Assembly (NCBI RefSeq): GCF_020009625.1
Contig: NZ_JAIHLP010000002.1
Location: 124,001 to 188,000, forward strand
Length of the DNA: 64,000 nucleotides
Direction: 5' to 3'
Origin: Leifsonia poae
GTDB lineage: Bacteria; Actinomycetota; Actinomycetes; Actinomycetales; Microbacteriaceae
In this document: in pieces, positions 1 to 8,984 of the stretch
Numbering within the stretch: the stretch's first letter is position 1
How the letters are laid out: each line of letters begins with the position of its first letter
The notes under the pieces: generated by a model
Databases searched by the model: none
Told to the model about the DNA's origin: nothing
What the model saw: only the letters and a program-made list of their open reading frames with translations
Translations under genes and position numbers: made by a program

Positions 1-1241
1 CTCTGCGGGCGATGCTCGCGGTGGCCGACTCGGGCGGGCAGGCGGCGCTGCTCGCTCCGACCGAGGTGCTCGCCTCACAGCATCTGCGTTCGATCGTGAA
101 GGTGCTCGGTCCCGATCTTGCGGCGCGGCTGATGCCGACGCTGCTCACCGGCCAGCTCACGGTCGCTGAGCGCAAGAAGGCGCTGTTGCGCACGGTGTCG
201 GGGCAGGCGCGCATCGTCGTCGGAACGCACGCGCTGCTCGGTGACGCGGTGACGTTCTTCGACCTGGGTCTCGTCGTGGTGGACGAGCAGCACCGGTTCG
301 GGGTCGAGCAACGGGAGGCGCTGAGGGCGAAGGGGGGAGTGCCGCCGCATGTGCTCGTGCTCACGGCCACGCCCATCCCGCGCACCGTCGCGATGACCGT
401 GTTCGGCGATCTCGACGTGTCGACGATCGCCCAGCTGCCGGCAGGCCGTCAAGGGATCGAGAGTTTCGTGGTTCCCCTCGCCGACCGCCCGGGCTGGGAG
501 AGGCGGATCTGGCAGCGTGCCGCCGAAGAGATCGGCAAAGACCGGCAGGTCTTCGTGGTGTGCCCGGCGATCAGCGGCAAGGAGACCGAAGACGACGGGG
601 AGGAGCCCGGCGAGGCACCGACACGGCCGGTCGCGAACGTCGAGGCGGTCGCAGCGCAGGTGCGCGCCGATCCTCTCTTCGCCGGCGCGCGCATCGGGGT
701 GCTGCACGGCCGGCTCGCGGCCGATGTCAAGGACGAGGTCATGCGCGCGTTCGCCGCAGGCACGCTCGACCTCATCGTCGCGACAACGGTGATCGAGGTC
801 GGTGTCGATGTGCCGAACGCCTCGGCGATGGTGATCCTCGACGCGGATCGTTTCGGTGTCTCGCAGCTGCACCAGCTGCGCGGCCGGGTCGGCCGGGGCG
901 GTGTTCCCGGTCTCTGCCTGATGGTCACCTCGGCCGAGCAGGAGACGCTCGCCCGCGAGCGGGTCGAGGCCGTCGCGGCGACCCTCGACGGCTTCGAACT
1001 CGCCACCGTCGACCTCGAGTTGCGTCGGGAGGGAGATGTGCTGGGCAGTCGGCAGTCCGGTGGCCGATCGTCGCTGCGGCTGCTCCGCGTCGTGACAGAC
1101 GGTGAACTCATCGCCGAGGCCCGCGAGGTCGCGCGCCAGACGCTGGAGACCGGCGGGGGACTGGCAGACCATCCGGCGCTGGCGGCCGCGCTGGCGAGGC
1201 GTCTCGACGCGAGCGAACGGGCGTTCCTCGCGAAATCCTGA
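1..1241 (+). CDS. recG: ATP-dependent DNA helicase RecG, C-terminal part (5' truncated)
   Basis: RecG is a superfamily 2 helicase that remodels stalled replication forks and Holliday junctions. The gene begins before the window; the reading frame is open from base 3. Visible motifs in order are APTEVLA (motif Ia), DEQHRFG (DEQH-type Walker B), TATPIPRT (motif III), VLHGRL, TTVIEVGVDVPNA (motif V) and QLHQLRGRVGRG (motif VI, arginine finger). This covers most of the helicase domain and the C-terminal domain; the N-terminal wedge domain is outside the window. The DEQH box, VPNA motif and the closing LASRRLD-like tail type separate it from other SF2 helicases. The next gene, coaD, follows after 88 bases. 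Confidence 0.96.
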   Translation, partial: LRAMLAVADSGGQAALLAPTEVLASQHLRSIVKVLGPDLAARLMPTLLTGQLTVAERKKALLRTVSGQARIVVGTHALLGDAVTFFDLGLVVVDEQHRFGVEQREALRAKGGVPPHVLVLTATPIPRTVAMTVFGDLDVSTIAQLPAGRQGIESFVVPLADRPGWERRIWQRAAEEIGKDRQVFVVCPAISGKETEDDGEEPGEAPTRPVANVEAVAAQVRADPLFAGARIGVLHGRLAADVKDEVMRAFAAGTLDLIVATTVIEVGVDVPNASAMVILDADRFGVSQLHQLRGRVGRGGVPGLCLMVTSAEQETLARERVEAVAATLDGFELATVDLELRREGDVLGSRQSGGRSSLRLLRVVTDGELIAEAREVARQTLETGGGLADHPALAAALARRLDASERAFLAKS

Positions 1242-1329
1242 CCGGACGATCGGTTCGCGACACGCCGGTTGCATTTTGGTAACAGATTCACAACGAAATG
1301 CCGGGTGCGGCGGGATAGTCTGAAGTTCT

Positions 1330-1812
1330 ATGAACAGGATCGCCGTTGTCCCTGGATCGTTCGACCCGGTCACGCTCGGGCATCTCGACGTGATCGAGCG
1401 CGCCGCCGGCCTGTTCGATGAGGTGCACGTCCTCGTGGTGCACAACCCCGACAAATCTGCGTTGCTGCCGATCGCGCAGCGGGTGTCGCTCATCGAGCGC
1501 TCCATCCAGGATGCGGGCATAGCGGGCACCATCGTCGTCGCGTCGTGGAGTGTCGGGCTGCTCGTCGACTACTGCACGGATGTGGGAGCGCATGTGCTCG
1601 TCAAAGGCATTCGGTCGCAGGTCGACGTCGCCTACGAGACGCCGATGGCGATCGTGAACCGCAATCTCGCGGCGGTCGAGACGATCTTCTTGCTCCCCGA
1701 TCCGGCGAACGCCCACGTCTCCAGCTCGCTCGTGCGTCAGGTTTCCGCGCTCGGCGGTGACGTGAGCCCGTACGTCCCTTCCGCCGTCTACGAGTATCTG
1801 CAGGAGACATGA
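1330..1812 (+). CDS. coaD: Phosphopantetheine adenylyltransferase CoaD
   Basis: Cytoplasmic enzyme of coenzyme A synthesis; transfers AMP from ATP to 4'-phosphopantetheine. The 160-residue product has the usual family length. Near the N-terminus is [13 protein letters not shown], holding the nucleotidyltransferase T/HxGH signature (TLGH); the C-terminal half has the ISSS-like segment HVSSSLVRQ. There is no clear Shine-Dalgarno before the ATG, but a -10-like TAGTCT lies at 1316-1321, 8 bases upstream, so the mRNA may be leaderless. Its stop overlaps the start of the MoxR gene by 4 bases (ATGA), which suggests translational coupling. Confidence 0.96.
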   Translation: MNRIAVVPGSFDPVTLGHLDVIERAAGLFDEVHVLVVHNPDKSALLPIAQRVSLIERSIQDAGIAGTIVVASWSVGLLVDYCTDVGAHVLVKGIRSQVDVAYETPMAIVNRNLAAVETIFLLPDPANAHVSSSLVRQVSALGGDVSPYVPSAVYEYLQET

Positions 1813-2897
1813 ACAGTTACGCGACACGACAGCCGACGGAGTCGTCCGTCGCACCCGCCCAGGCGGAGCAGAGCGCGACTCCGGCCATGCAGCTCGACGA
1901 ACTGCGTCGTGCGGCCGAGCAGATCACCACCAATGTCGAATCGGTCATCGACGGCAAACACGACGCTGTTCGCACGGCGCTGACGGTGCTGCTCGCCGAG
2001 GGCCACCTCCTCATCGAGGATGTTCCAGGCGTCGGCAAGACCATGCTGGCGAAGTCGCTGGCGAAATCAGTGGACTGCACTGTCAGCCGCATCCAGTTCA
2101 CACCCGACCTGTTGCCGAGTGATGTGACTGGCGTGTCGGTCTACAACCAGGTGGAGCGCCGGTTCGAGTTCAAGCCGGGCGCGATCTTCGCCAACATCGT
2201 CATCGGCGACGAGATCAACCGGGCGAGCCCCAAGACCCAGTCCGCGCTTCTGGAGTGTATGGAGGAGCGGCAGGTGACCGTTGACGGTTCCACCTACCCG
2301 CTCAGCGCACCGTTCATCGTTGTTGCCACCCAGAACCCGATCGAGATGGAGGGAACCTACGCACTGCCGGAGGCGCAGCGCGACCGGTTCATGGCCCGCA
2401 TCGCGATGGGCTACCCGGACGACGAGTCGGAGCTCGCCATGCTGACGACCAGGGACACATCGAGTCCGCTCTCGCGGATAGGCCCGGTTGTGACGTCCGT
2501 GGAACTGCGGGCGATGATGACGACGGCACGGGGCGTGTTCGCGTCCAATCCGGTGAAGCAGTACGCCGTCGACCTCGTGCGAGCCACCCGCGAAGACCGA
2601 GACCTGCGCCTGGGTGCCAGTCCGCGGGCGACCCTCCAGCTCGTGCGTGCGGCGAAGGCGAAGGCTGCCCTCGATGGGCGCGACTTCGTGCTTCCGGACG
2701 ACATCGACGCGCTGGCCGTGCCCGTGCTCGGTCACCGTCTGCTCCCGACCAGCCGCGCGCTCGGCCACCACCACGAGAGCGCCCCGGTGATCGCCGACAT
2801 CGTGCGGCGCATTGTGGCGTCGACTCCGGTGCCCGTCGGGTCGGGGGCCATCGGCGCCGGCGCATCCGGCCAAACCAGAGTCGGCGCGGCGGGCTGA
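1809..2897 (+). CDS. MoxR-family AAA+ ATPase
   Basis: MoxR ATPases act as chaperones, usually for a partner encoded beside them. The 362-residue product carries Walker [13 protein letters not shown], Walker B with [17 protein letters not shown], the sensor-1 segment [12 protein letters not shown], and the arginine-finger region LPEAQRDRF, followed by the C-terminal lid. It starts on the ATGA overlap with coaD and is followed after 3 bases by a DUF58 gene and then a transglutaminase-like membrane protein. This three-gene set (MoxR, DUF58, TgpA-like) is a recurrent actinobacterial cluster thought to work at the cell envelope; the substrate here is unknown. Confidence 0.93.
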   Translation: MNSYATRQPTESSVAPAQAEQSATPAMQLDELRRAAEQITTNVESVIDGKHDAVRTALTVLLAEGHLLIEDVPGVGKTMLAKSLAKSVDCTVSRIQFTPDLLPSDVTGVSVYNQVERRFEFKPGAIFANIVIGDEINRASPKTQSALLECMEERQVTVDGSTYPLSAPFIVVATQNPIEMEGTYALPEAQRDRFMARIAMGYPDDESELAMLTTRDTSSPLSRIGPVVTSVELRAMMTTARGVFASNPVKQYAVDLVRATREDRDLRLGASPRATLQLVRAAKAKAALDGRDFVLPDDIDALAVPVLGHRLLPTSRALGHHHESAPVIADIVRRIVASTPVPVGSGAIGAGASGQTRVGAAG

Positions 2898-2900
2898 ACC

Positions 2901-4220
2901 GTGGCCCGGCATCCGCGCTCGTCGTCGCCGGTGCGCAAGCCGCGCCCGACGCTTCGGGGCGGGGCGCTGTTCGCCGTCGGGGTCGTCGCCTTGGCCGCCT
3001 CCGCATATTTCGGCCGAACCGATGTGCTCTTCGTCGGGCTGTTCCTGACGATCCTTCCGCTGGCGGCGATGATCTCGGTGACGGTCGACCGTCCGCGACT
3101 CACGGTGACGCGGAGCTTTCACCCGGATGTCGTCGCCGTGGGGGAGACCGCAACGGTCGTCACGACCGCGCGCAACGAGTCACCGCGCCCCAGCCCCGCG
3201 GCCCGGTGGCGCGAGTTCGCAACGCCCGCAGTCGGCGTGCAGCCCTCCGCACCCTTTCCCCGTCTGGGCGCGCACCAGGCGAACGTCTCGCACGGGCGTG
3301 ACACGATCGTGCTGCGCCAGGATGTGCGCGCGCTCCGTCGGGGAGCGCATCCGGTGGGCCCGCTCATCGTGAGTCGCACCGACCCGTTCGGGCTCGCCTA
3401 TGCGGAGTATGCGCTCGGCCAACCCCGCCAATTCGTGGTGACGCCGCGGGTGAGCGCGCTCTCGAAAGGCGACCTCGACGTCGCGCGGAGCGAAGGCACG
3501 GAGCATGAGCTGCTTCGGCACAGCATCCCGAGCGCCGATGAACTCATCGCCCGCGAGTACCGGCCGGGTGACCCGTTGCGTCGCGTGCACTGGCGGGCGA
3601 CAGCGCGCCACGACAAGCTCATGGTGCGCCAGGAGGAACGTCGGAGCAACCCCGAGGCATGGATCCTGTTCGACACGCGTACCGCCCCCGCGGGCACCGA
3701 GGCCGAGTTCGAGACCCTGGTCGACCTCGTCGCCTCGGTGGGCGTGCATCTGCTGGATGAGTCGTTCGTCGTCAGCGTGGTGGAGAGCGGGCCGCGCCAG
3801 CTCTCCGGCCGGAGCGGGGCCGGGCGAACCGGGACGCTGGGCTCGGCGACCCCCACCTACGATGTCGGTGGCGCCGACCGGATGCTCCTCGCCGATCTCG
3901 CCGCGGTCGAGCGAGACGACGAAGGACGGGACGAGTCGGTGGCCGAGCTGGCCGCCGGTCTGCGTCGCTCCGGTCGAGCCGTCCCGGTGTTCGCGATGAT
4001 CATCGGAGGATCGATCGACGAGCTGGGAGCCTTGGGTGCCCTGCGATCCATGTGCGATCCCGCTGTGGCCTTCATCGCGGCCTCGGCCCCTCCCGTCGTC
4101 GCGGAGGTGTTGACCGACTCCGGCTGGCTCTGCGTGCCCTTCACCGCCGGCGACGACCCGGCGGAGTGCTGGCAGCGTGCCCTCCGAGGGCAACGGGTGG
4201 TGGTGCAGCATGGCGAGTGA
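2901..4220 (+). CDS. DUF58 domain membrane-anchored protein
   Basis: Protein of 439 residues with a GTG start 3 bases after the MoxR stop. A short basic N-terminus is followed by two hydrophobic segments (about residues 16-55), so it is probably membrane anchored. The DUF58 signature REYRPGDPLRRVHWRATAR lies near residues 215-235, followed by a von Willebrand A-like region beginning AWILFDTRT. DUF58 proteins are regular partners of MoxR ATPases; no enzymatic activity is established. The 3' end overlaps the next start by 11 bases, consistent with one operon. Confidence 0.88.
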   Translation: MARHPRSSSPVRKPRPTLRGGALFAVGVVALAASAYFGRTDVLFVGLFLTILPLAAMISVTVDRPRLTVTRSFHPDVVAVGETATVVTTARNESPRPSPAARWREFATPAVGVQPSAPFPRLGAHQANVSHGRDTIVLRQDVRALRRGAHPVGPLIVSRTDPFGLAYAEYALGQPRQFVVTPRVSALSKGDLDVARSEGTEHELLRHSIPSADELIAREYRPGDPLRRVHWRATARHDKLMVRQEERRSNPEAWILFDTRTAPAGTEAEFETLVDLVASVGVHLLDESFVVSVVESGPRQLSGRSGAGRTGTLGSATPTYDVGGADRMLLADLAAVERDDEGRDESVAELAAGLRRSGRAVPVFAMIIGGSIDELGALGALRSMCDPAVAFIAASAPPVVAEVLTDSGWLCVPFTAGDDPAECWQRALRGQRVVVQHGE

Positions 4221-6474
4221 GACCGCGGCCGGTGTCGTGACGCTGCCGGCGGTGCGATCGGACCGCACCGGCTATTGGCGCATCACCGCAGCCCTCCTGC
4301 TGCAGGTGTTCGCGGTCAGTTTCGGCCTGATCGGGTTGATCGACGGCCCCGGCTGGTGGTTCGCGCTGCTGTTCGCCGCCTCGCTCATCCTCGTTGCCGG
4401 CGCCGGGCTGCGGATGCTCGGTGTCCCGCGCCCCATCGTCCCTGTTCTGCTCGCGGTTGAAGCACTGATGATCATGACGGTGACGTTCGGCGCGGGCACC
4501 GGACTGCTCGGGCTCATCCCGATGCCCGCGACCTTCGCCCGCTTCGCCGAGCTCGGCAACCAGGCGATGGTGTCCATCGCGCAGCAGGGCACACCGGCGG
4601 AGGAGTTGCCGGAGTTCATGTTCCTCGTGGTCGGGGGTGGATGCATCCTGGCGATCCTGCTCGATCTCGCTGCGATCGCGTTCCGGGCGCCGGCCTTCAC
4701 CGCGGTCGCCGTCGGGCTGGTCCTCCTCGTGCCCGCCGCCCTGCTCGGGGACGGACTCGACCCGATGCCGTTGGCGCTGTCGGCGCTCGCCTTCCTCTGG
4801 CTGCTCCGATGCGATGTGCGCACGCGACGGCCGGGAACGCCGAGATCGACGGCCGCGCTGTCGATCGCTGCCTCGTCGGTGGTCGTCGCGCTTGTGATCG
4901 CGGGCACCGCACCCGGTTTCGTGCGCGGCGGCGCGACGTCGTTCACAGCCGGCGGCATCTCGATCGGCGGCACAGTGACACCGCTCATCGACCTGGGCCG
5001 TGACCTGCGCCGGCCGGCCGCCGTGCAGACGCTCACCTATACGACGACGGCGCCGACCGGCCAGTACCTCAAGCTCGCTTCCCTCGACCAGTTCACCGGG
5101 GCGGTCTGGAACCATCACGAACGCGACACAAAACGTCTGCCCGCCGGCAATACGATCGGCCCGGTCTTCGGACTCTCCGCCACGATCAAGACGACCAAGA
5201 TCACCACCGACGTCCAGATCGACAACATGCAGAGCAGGTGGCTTCCTGTTCCGTACCCGGTGCAGGGCGTCAAAGGGCTGAGTGGAACCTGGTCATGGGA
5301 TCCGGACGACCTCACGATCGGTGGCATCAACTCGTCGACGCAGGGGCAGCGGTACACCGCGACCAGTCTCATCCTGGAGCCGACGGCCGCGCAGCTGCAG
5401 GCGGCTGGGGGGTTCATTCCCGCCTCGATCAAACGCGACCTGTTCCTGCCGCCCAACCTGCCGGCCATCATCACGTCGACGGCGCGCACCGCCACGGCCG
5501 GCGCCGTCTCGGAGTACGACAAAGCCGTCGCCCTGCAGGACTACTTCCGTGACAACGGGTTCGTCTACTCGACCGAGACCCCGCTCAAGCAGGGCTATGA
5601 CGGTGACGGCGCCAAGGTGATCGCGAAGTTCCTGGAGGTCAAGAGCGGCTATTGCGTTCACTTCGCGTCGGCGATGGCGCTGATGGCGCGCGCCCTCGGC
5701 ATCCCGTCGCGTGTGGCGGAAGGCTATCTTCCCGGTACCGCCAGCGGCGGCACCACGGGAACTTCCGGTCAGTACACGGTGACCAGCGACGATCTGCACG
5801 CCTGGCCCGAACTGTATTTCGCCGGCGTCGGCTGGGTCTCGTTCGAGCCGACGGTCGGGCGCGGAACGATTCCGAGCTACACGCGGCCCGAGGCCACAAC
5901 ACCGGTGACCGCACCGCTTCCGGGATCCTCCTCCACTTCGGCTTCGCGCCCCGTGGTGCCGAAGGACCCGACGAACGTGCCGAACCCCACCGGGTCGGCC
6001 GACACCTCGCCGGTGCAGCCGGTGGCCACCGGGTTCGGCGTCGCGGTACTCATCGTCGCACTGCTGCTGACCCCGGCGGTACTGAGGCGGGTGAGGCGCC
6101 GCAACCGGCTGCGACGGCTGGGCGACGGGTCTGCGGGCGCCGCGGAAGCCTGGGACGAGTTGCGCGATACGGCGCGCGATCTCGGGTGGGCGGTTCCCGA
6201 CACTGAGACGCCGCGAGCGTTCGCCGGCCGAATAGCGTCGGCCGTCGCTGGAACACCCGGCCAAGAGGCCATCACGAGTCTGCTGGAGATACGCGAACGG
6301 GATGCGTTCGGTCCGCCCACCCGGGGGACCGTGACGGGCCTCGGCGATGATCTTGCGCAGGTTCTCGAGGCGCTCGAACACCAGGCCGGCCGCGCCTTGC
6401 GGGTGAAGGCAGCCCTCGTACCCGTGTCGTTGATCCCCTCCGATTGGTCGCCGGGGGCAACTGTCAGGAGCTGA
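4210..6474 (+). CDS. TgpA-like transglutaminase-domain membrane protein (DUF3488/DUF4129)
   Basis: Large membrane protein of about 754 residues. The first 210 residues hold several transmembrane helices (DUF3488/TgpA N-terminal type). A transglutaminase core follows, with the Cys in GYCVHFASAMALMARALG (residue 482), the His in DDLHAWPELYF (residue 530) and the closing acidic SFEPT, so a Cys-His-Asp/Glu triad is present. A Pro/Ser/Thr-rich linker, one more helix (about 615-635) and a DUF4129-like cytoplasmic tail complete it. ATG at 4210 is chosen because it overlaps the DUF58 stop; an in-frame ATG at 4177 lies deeper inside that gene. Probably a cell-wall-facing transglutaminase or peptidase acting with the two preceding genes. 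Confidence 0.88.
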   Translation: MASETAAGVVTLPAVRSDRTGYWRITAALLLQVFAVSFGLIGLIDGPGWWFALLFAASLILVAGAGLRMLGVPRPIVPVLLAVEALMIMTVTFGAGTGLLGLIPMPATFARFAELGNQAMVSIAQQGTPAEELPEFMFLVVGGGCILAILLDLAAIAFRAPAFTAVAVGLVLLVPAALLGDGLDPMPLALSALAFLWLLRCDVRTRRPGTPRSTAALSIAASSVVVALVIAGTAPGFVRGGATSFTAGGISIGGTVTPLIDLGRDLRRPAAVQTLTYTTTAPTGQYLKLASLDQFTGAVWNHHERDTKRLPAGNTIGPVFGLSATIKTTKITTDVQIDNMQSRWLPVPYPVQGVKGLSGTWSWDPDDLTIGGINSSTQGQRYTATSLILEPTAAQLQAAGGFIPASIKRDLFLPPNLPAIITSTARTATAGAVSEYDKAVALQDYFRDNGFVYSTETPLKQGYDGDGAKVIAKFLEVKSGYCVHFASAMALMARALGIPSRVAEGYLPGTASGGTTGTSGQYTVTSDDLHAWPELYFAGVGWVSFEPTVGRGTIPSYTRPEATTPVTAPLPGSSSTSASRPVVPKDPTNVPNPTGSADTSPVQPVATGFGVAVLIVALLLTPAVLRRVRRRNRLRRLGDGSAGAAEAWDELRDTARDLGWAVPDTETPRAFAGRIASAVAGTPGQEAITSLLEIRERDAFGPPTRGTVTGLGDDLAQVLEALEHQAGRALRVKAALVPVSLIPSDWSPGATVRS

Positions 6475-6492
6475 AGCGTAAAATGGTTGACC

Positions 6493-7086
6493 GTGACCAA
6501 GTTCAGAACCACGCCGTACACCGTCAATGTGTACGACCTCGTGCACCGTCCCGGCGAGATGCGCGAGCTCGACCTGACCCTTCCGGTCGACGAGAAGCTG
6601 GGCGAGGGTCTGGTGAGCGTTCCGGACGGAGCGACCATAGATCTCGCCCTCCGTCTGGAGTCGATGCATGAAGGCATTCTGGTCTCCGGAGAGGCCCGAA
6701 CCACGGCGAGCGGTGTCTGCGGGCGATGCCTGATCGACATCGAACAGCCTGTCGAAGTCGATATCCAGGAACTTTTCGCGTATTCTTCTGACGAAGCTTT
6801 TGATTTTGAGGTTCACGATGACCACGTGGATCTTGAACCTCTGATCAGGGACGCGGTGGTGCTAGCACTGCCGTTTCAGCCGGTGTGCCGGCCAGACTGC
6901 CCGGGACTCGACCCCGAGACCGGGGAGCGGCTGGCGGATGTACCGGAGCGCAAACCCCAGCAGACCACCGATCCGCGGTGGGCTGCGCTTGCGGCCCTCC
7001 AGGCTTCCGACACCAGTGCTGGTTCCACCGAGAACCTGAAGCAGGATGTTCCTGCCGACACCGACAGAGACAGAGAAGAGAGATAG
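6493..7086 (+). CDS. DUF177 / YceD family protein
   Basis: YceD/DUF177 proteins are encoded next to rpmF in most bacteria and have been linked to rRNA or L32 accumulation. The product is about 197 residues, with the family core VCGRCL plus a second Cys pair in [10 protein letters not shown], possibly a metal site, and an acidic mid-region. A GTG at 6493 is preferred: a -10-like TAAAAT lies at 6479-6484, 8 bases upstream, and there is no Shine-Dalgarno, suggesting a leaderless transcript. A TTG at 6487 is the alternative. rpmF follows after 2 bases. Confidence 0.9.
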   Translation: MTKFRTTPYTVNVYDLVHRPGEMRELDLTLPVDEKLGEGLVSVPDGATIDLALRLESMHEGILVSGEARTTASGVCGRCLIDIEQPVEVDIQELFAYSSDEAFDFEVHDDHVDLEPLIRDAVVLALPFQPVCRPDCPGLDPETGERLADVPERKPQQTTDPRWAALAALQASDTSAGSTENLKQDVPADTDRDREER

Positions 7087-7088
7087 TC

Positions 7089-7292
7089 ATGGCTGTTCCC
7101 AAGCGGAAACAATCGCGCGCCAACACGCACGCCCGTCGTTCGCAGTGGAAGGCTGAGGCCCCCACCCTCGTCAAGACCATCGAGAACGGCAAGGTCACTT
7201 ACAGCCTGCCGCACCGCGCCAAGGTGGTCGAGGACTCGGCGGGCACCGCCCTGTTCCTCGAGTACAAGGGCCGCAAGGTCGCCGACGTCTAA
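7089..7292 (+). CDS. rpmF: 50S ribosomal protein L32 (zinc-independent form)
   Basis: Large-subunit protein of 67 residues beginning [20 protein letters not shown], the diagnostic L32 N-terminus. The two CxxC zinc pairs of the zinc-binding form are absent: the sequence has no cysteine at all, so this is the C-minus type. It follows the DUF177 gene by 2 bases, the standard arrangement, with GAGAAGAGA upstream acting as ribosome-binding site inside the end of the preceding gene. rnc starts 8 bases after its stop. Confidence 0.97.
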   Translation: MAVPKRKQSRANTHARRSQWKAEAPTLVKTIENGKVTYSLPHRAKVVEDSAGTALFLEYKGRKVADV

Positions 7293-7300
7293 GCAGTCGG

Positions 7301-8080
7301 TTGCCAAGCCACCGCTCGTCTGGTCAGCGCTCGTCGAGCACGGGCGCCCCGGCCGGAGTCGACGTCTCTACTGAGGCGGGCGCCGACCGCAGCGTACTCA
7401 TCGAGAAGCTCGGGGTCGATATCGACCCCGAGCTTCTCGAGCTTGCGCTGACCCACCGCTCGTACGCGTATGAGCACGGCGGCATCCCGAACAACGAGCG
7501 CCTCGAGTTCCTCGGCGACTCGATTCTGGGTCAAGCCGTCACAGTGAAGCTGTTCCGTGAGAATCCGCTCCTCGACGAGGGCGATCTCGCCAAACGCCGT
7601 GCCAGTCTCGTGAGCTCAGTGGCGTTGGCCGAAGTGGCCCGCACGATCGGGCTGGGGGAGCATCTCAGGCTCGGCCGGGGGGAGAACCAGAGCGGCGGCC
7701 GCGATAAGGCGTCGATCCTCGCCGACACGGTCGAAGCGATCATCGGCGCAACCTATCTGGACGCCGGAGGCGAGGTGGCGACCGCATTGGTGCTTCGGCT
7801 CGTCGAACCGCTGCTCGACGACCCGCAGCGTTTCGGCGCCGCGATGGATCCGAAGACGAGTCTGCAGGAGGCCGCCGCGCACCGCGGAGCCGGTGTTCCG
7901 GTGTACACAGTCACCAACAGCGGGCCCGACCACAGCAAGACCTTCCACGCAACCGTGGAGGTGAACGGTCTGGTGACCGCCAGCGGCGACGGCACGAGCA
8001 AGAAGCAGGCGGAGATGTCTGCGGCGCTCACCGCCTGGACCGAACTCACCCAGCGCCGTGCCCGAGCTTCCCGAAGTTGA
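7301..8080 (+). CDS. rnc: Ribonuclease III
   Basis: Double-strand-specific endoribonuclease that matures rRNA precursors. The 259-residue product has the RNase III domain first (HRSYAYEHGG, then the signature NERLEFLGDS holding the catalytic acidic residues, and a second acidic helix near DTVEAIIGATYLD) and a C-terminal dsRNA-binding domain (PKTSLQEAA ... KTFHATVEVNG ... GTSKKQAEMSAA). The only start codon upstream of the conserved domain in frame is TTG at 7301, giving about 30 extra N-terminal residues. The 3' end overlaps mutM by 23 bases. Confidence 0.96.
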   Translation: MPSHRSSGQRSSSTGAPAGVDVSTEAGADRSVLIEKLGVDIDPELLELALTHRSYAYEHGGIPNNERLEFLGDSILGQAVTVKLFRENPLLDEGDLAKRRASLVSSVALAEVARTIGLGEHLRLGRGENQSGGRDKASILADTVEAIIGATYLDAGGEVATALVLRLVEPLLDDPQRFGAAMDPKTSLQEAAAHRGAGVPVYTVTNSGPDHSKTFHATVEVNGLVTASGDGTSKKQAEMSAALTAWTELTQRRARASRS

Positions 8081-8969
8081 GGTCGTGCGGGCGGGGCTCG
8101 CCCCCGCCGTGCGCGATGCGACCGTACTCGGTGTCGACGTGTTCGAGCCGCGTTCGTTGCGTCGGCACGACCCCCTGACGGGTTCGTTCGAGGCACTTGT
8201 CACAGGGCGTGTGCTCGCGATGCCTGTGCGGCGCGGCAAGTTCCTCTGGATCCCGCTCTCGGCGACGGGCGTTCCGCAGGCGATCGTCGCCCACCTCGGG
8301 ATGAGCGGGCAGATCCTGCTGAGGGAGCCGGGCTTCGCCGAAGACGGGCTGCTGCGCATCCGGCTGCACATCGAAGCGCCGTCGACCTCCCCGGGCGGGC
8401 GGCGCGAGTTCTGGGTGAACTTCGTGGATCAGCGCATCTTCGGGTCGATGGCGGTCGACGTTCTCGTGCCCACCGCGGACGGTGCTGCGGGTGGTCTCGG
8501 CACCGATGCGCCGCTGGTTCCCTCCCAGGTGGCGCACATCGCCCGTGACCCGCTCGACCCGGCGTTCGACGACAGCGCGTTCGCGGCCGCGCTCCGCCGC
8601 AAGAACACGGGGATCAAGCGTGCCCTGCTCGACCAGACCCTCATCAGCGGCATCGGCAACATCTACGCCGACGAGGCGCTGTGGGCCGCCTGCCTGCACT
8701 ATGCGCAGCCCGCCGCGTCCCTGAGCGAGCGACAGGTCACCACTCTGCTCGCCGAGGTGCGTCTGGTGCTGTCGAAGGCACTCGCGGAGGGCGGGACCAG
8801 TTTCGACGCCCAATACGTGAACGTGAACGGCGCCTCCGGCTACTTCTCACACAGCCTCAACGCCTACGGTCGGCAGGGAAAGCCGTGCCCACGTTGCGGA
8901 ACGACCATTGTGCGCGAGCAGTTCATGAACCGCGGCTCCCACTTCTGCCCGCGCTGCCAGCGTCCGTAG
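8058..8969 (+). CDS. mutM: Formamidopyrimidine-DNA glycosylase
   Basis: Base-excision repair enzyme that removes 8-oxoguanine and opens the strand with its N-terminal proline. The GTG start gives PELPEVEVV, with catalytic Pro2 and Glu3 after Met removal. A lysine lies in RRGKFLW; the helix-two-turn-helix region has SGIGNIYADEALW, and the C-terminal zinc finger is PCPRCG ... FCPRCQ. Length of 303 residues is normal, with a short extra loop around residues 110-150. The start lies inside the end of rnc, so the two are probably co-translated. Confidence 0.96.
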   Translation: MPELPEVEVVRAGLAPAVRDATVLGVDVFEPRSLRRHDPLTGSFEALVTGRVLAMPVRRGKFLWIPLSATGVPQAIVAHLGMSGQILLREPGFAEDGLLRIRLHIEAPSTSPGGRREFWVNFVDQRIFGSMAVDVLVPTADGAAGGLGTDAPLVPSQVAHIARDPLDPAFDDSAFAAALRRKNTGIKRALLDQTLISGIGNIYADEALWAACLHYAQPAASLSERQVTTLLAEVRLVLSKALAEGGTSFDAQYVNVNGASGYFSHSLNAYGRQGKPCPRCGTTIVREQFMNRGSHFCPRCQRP

Positions 8970-8984
8970 TCGCCGTTTGCGAGA

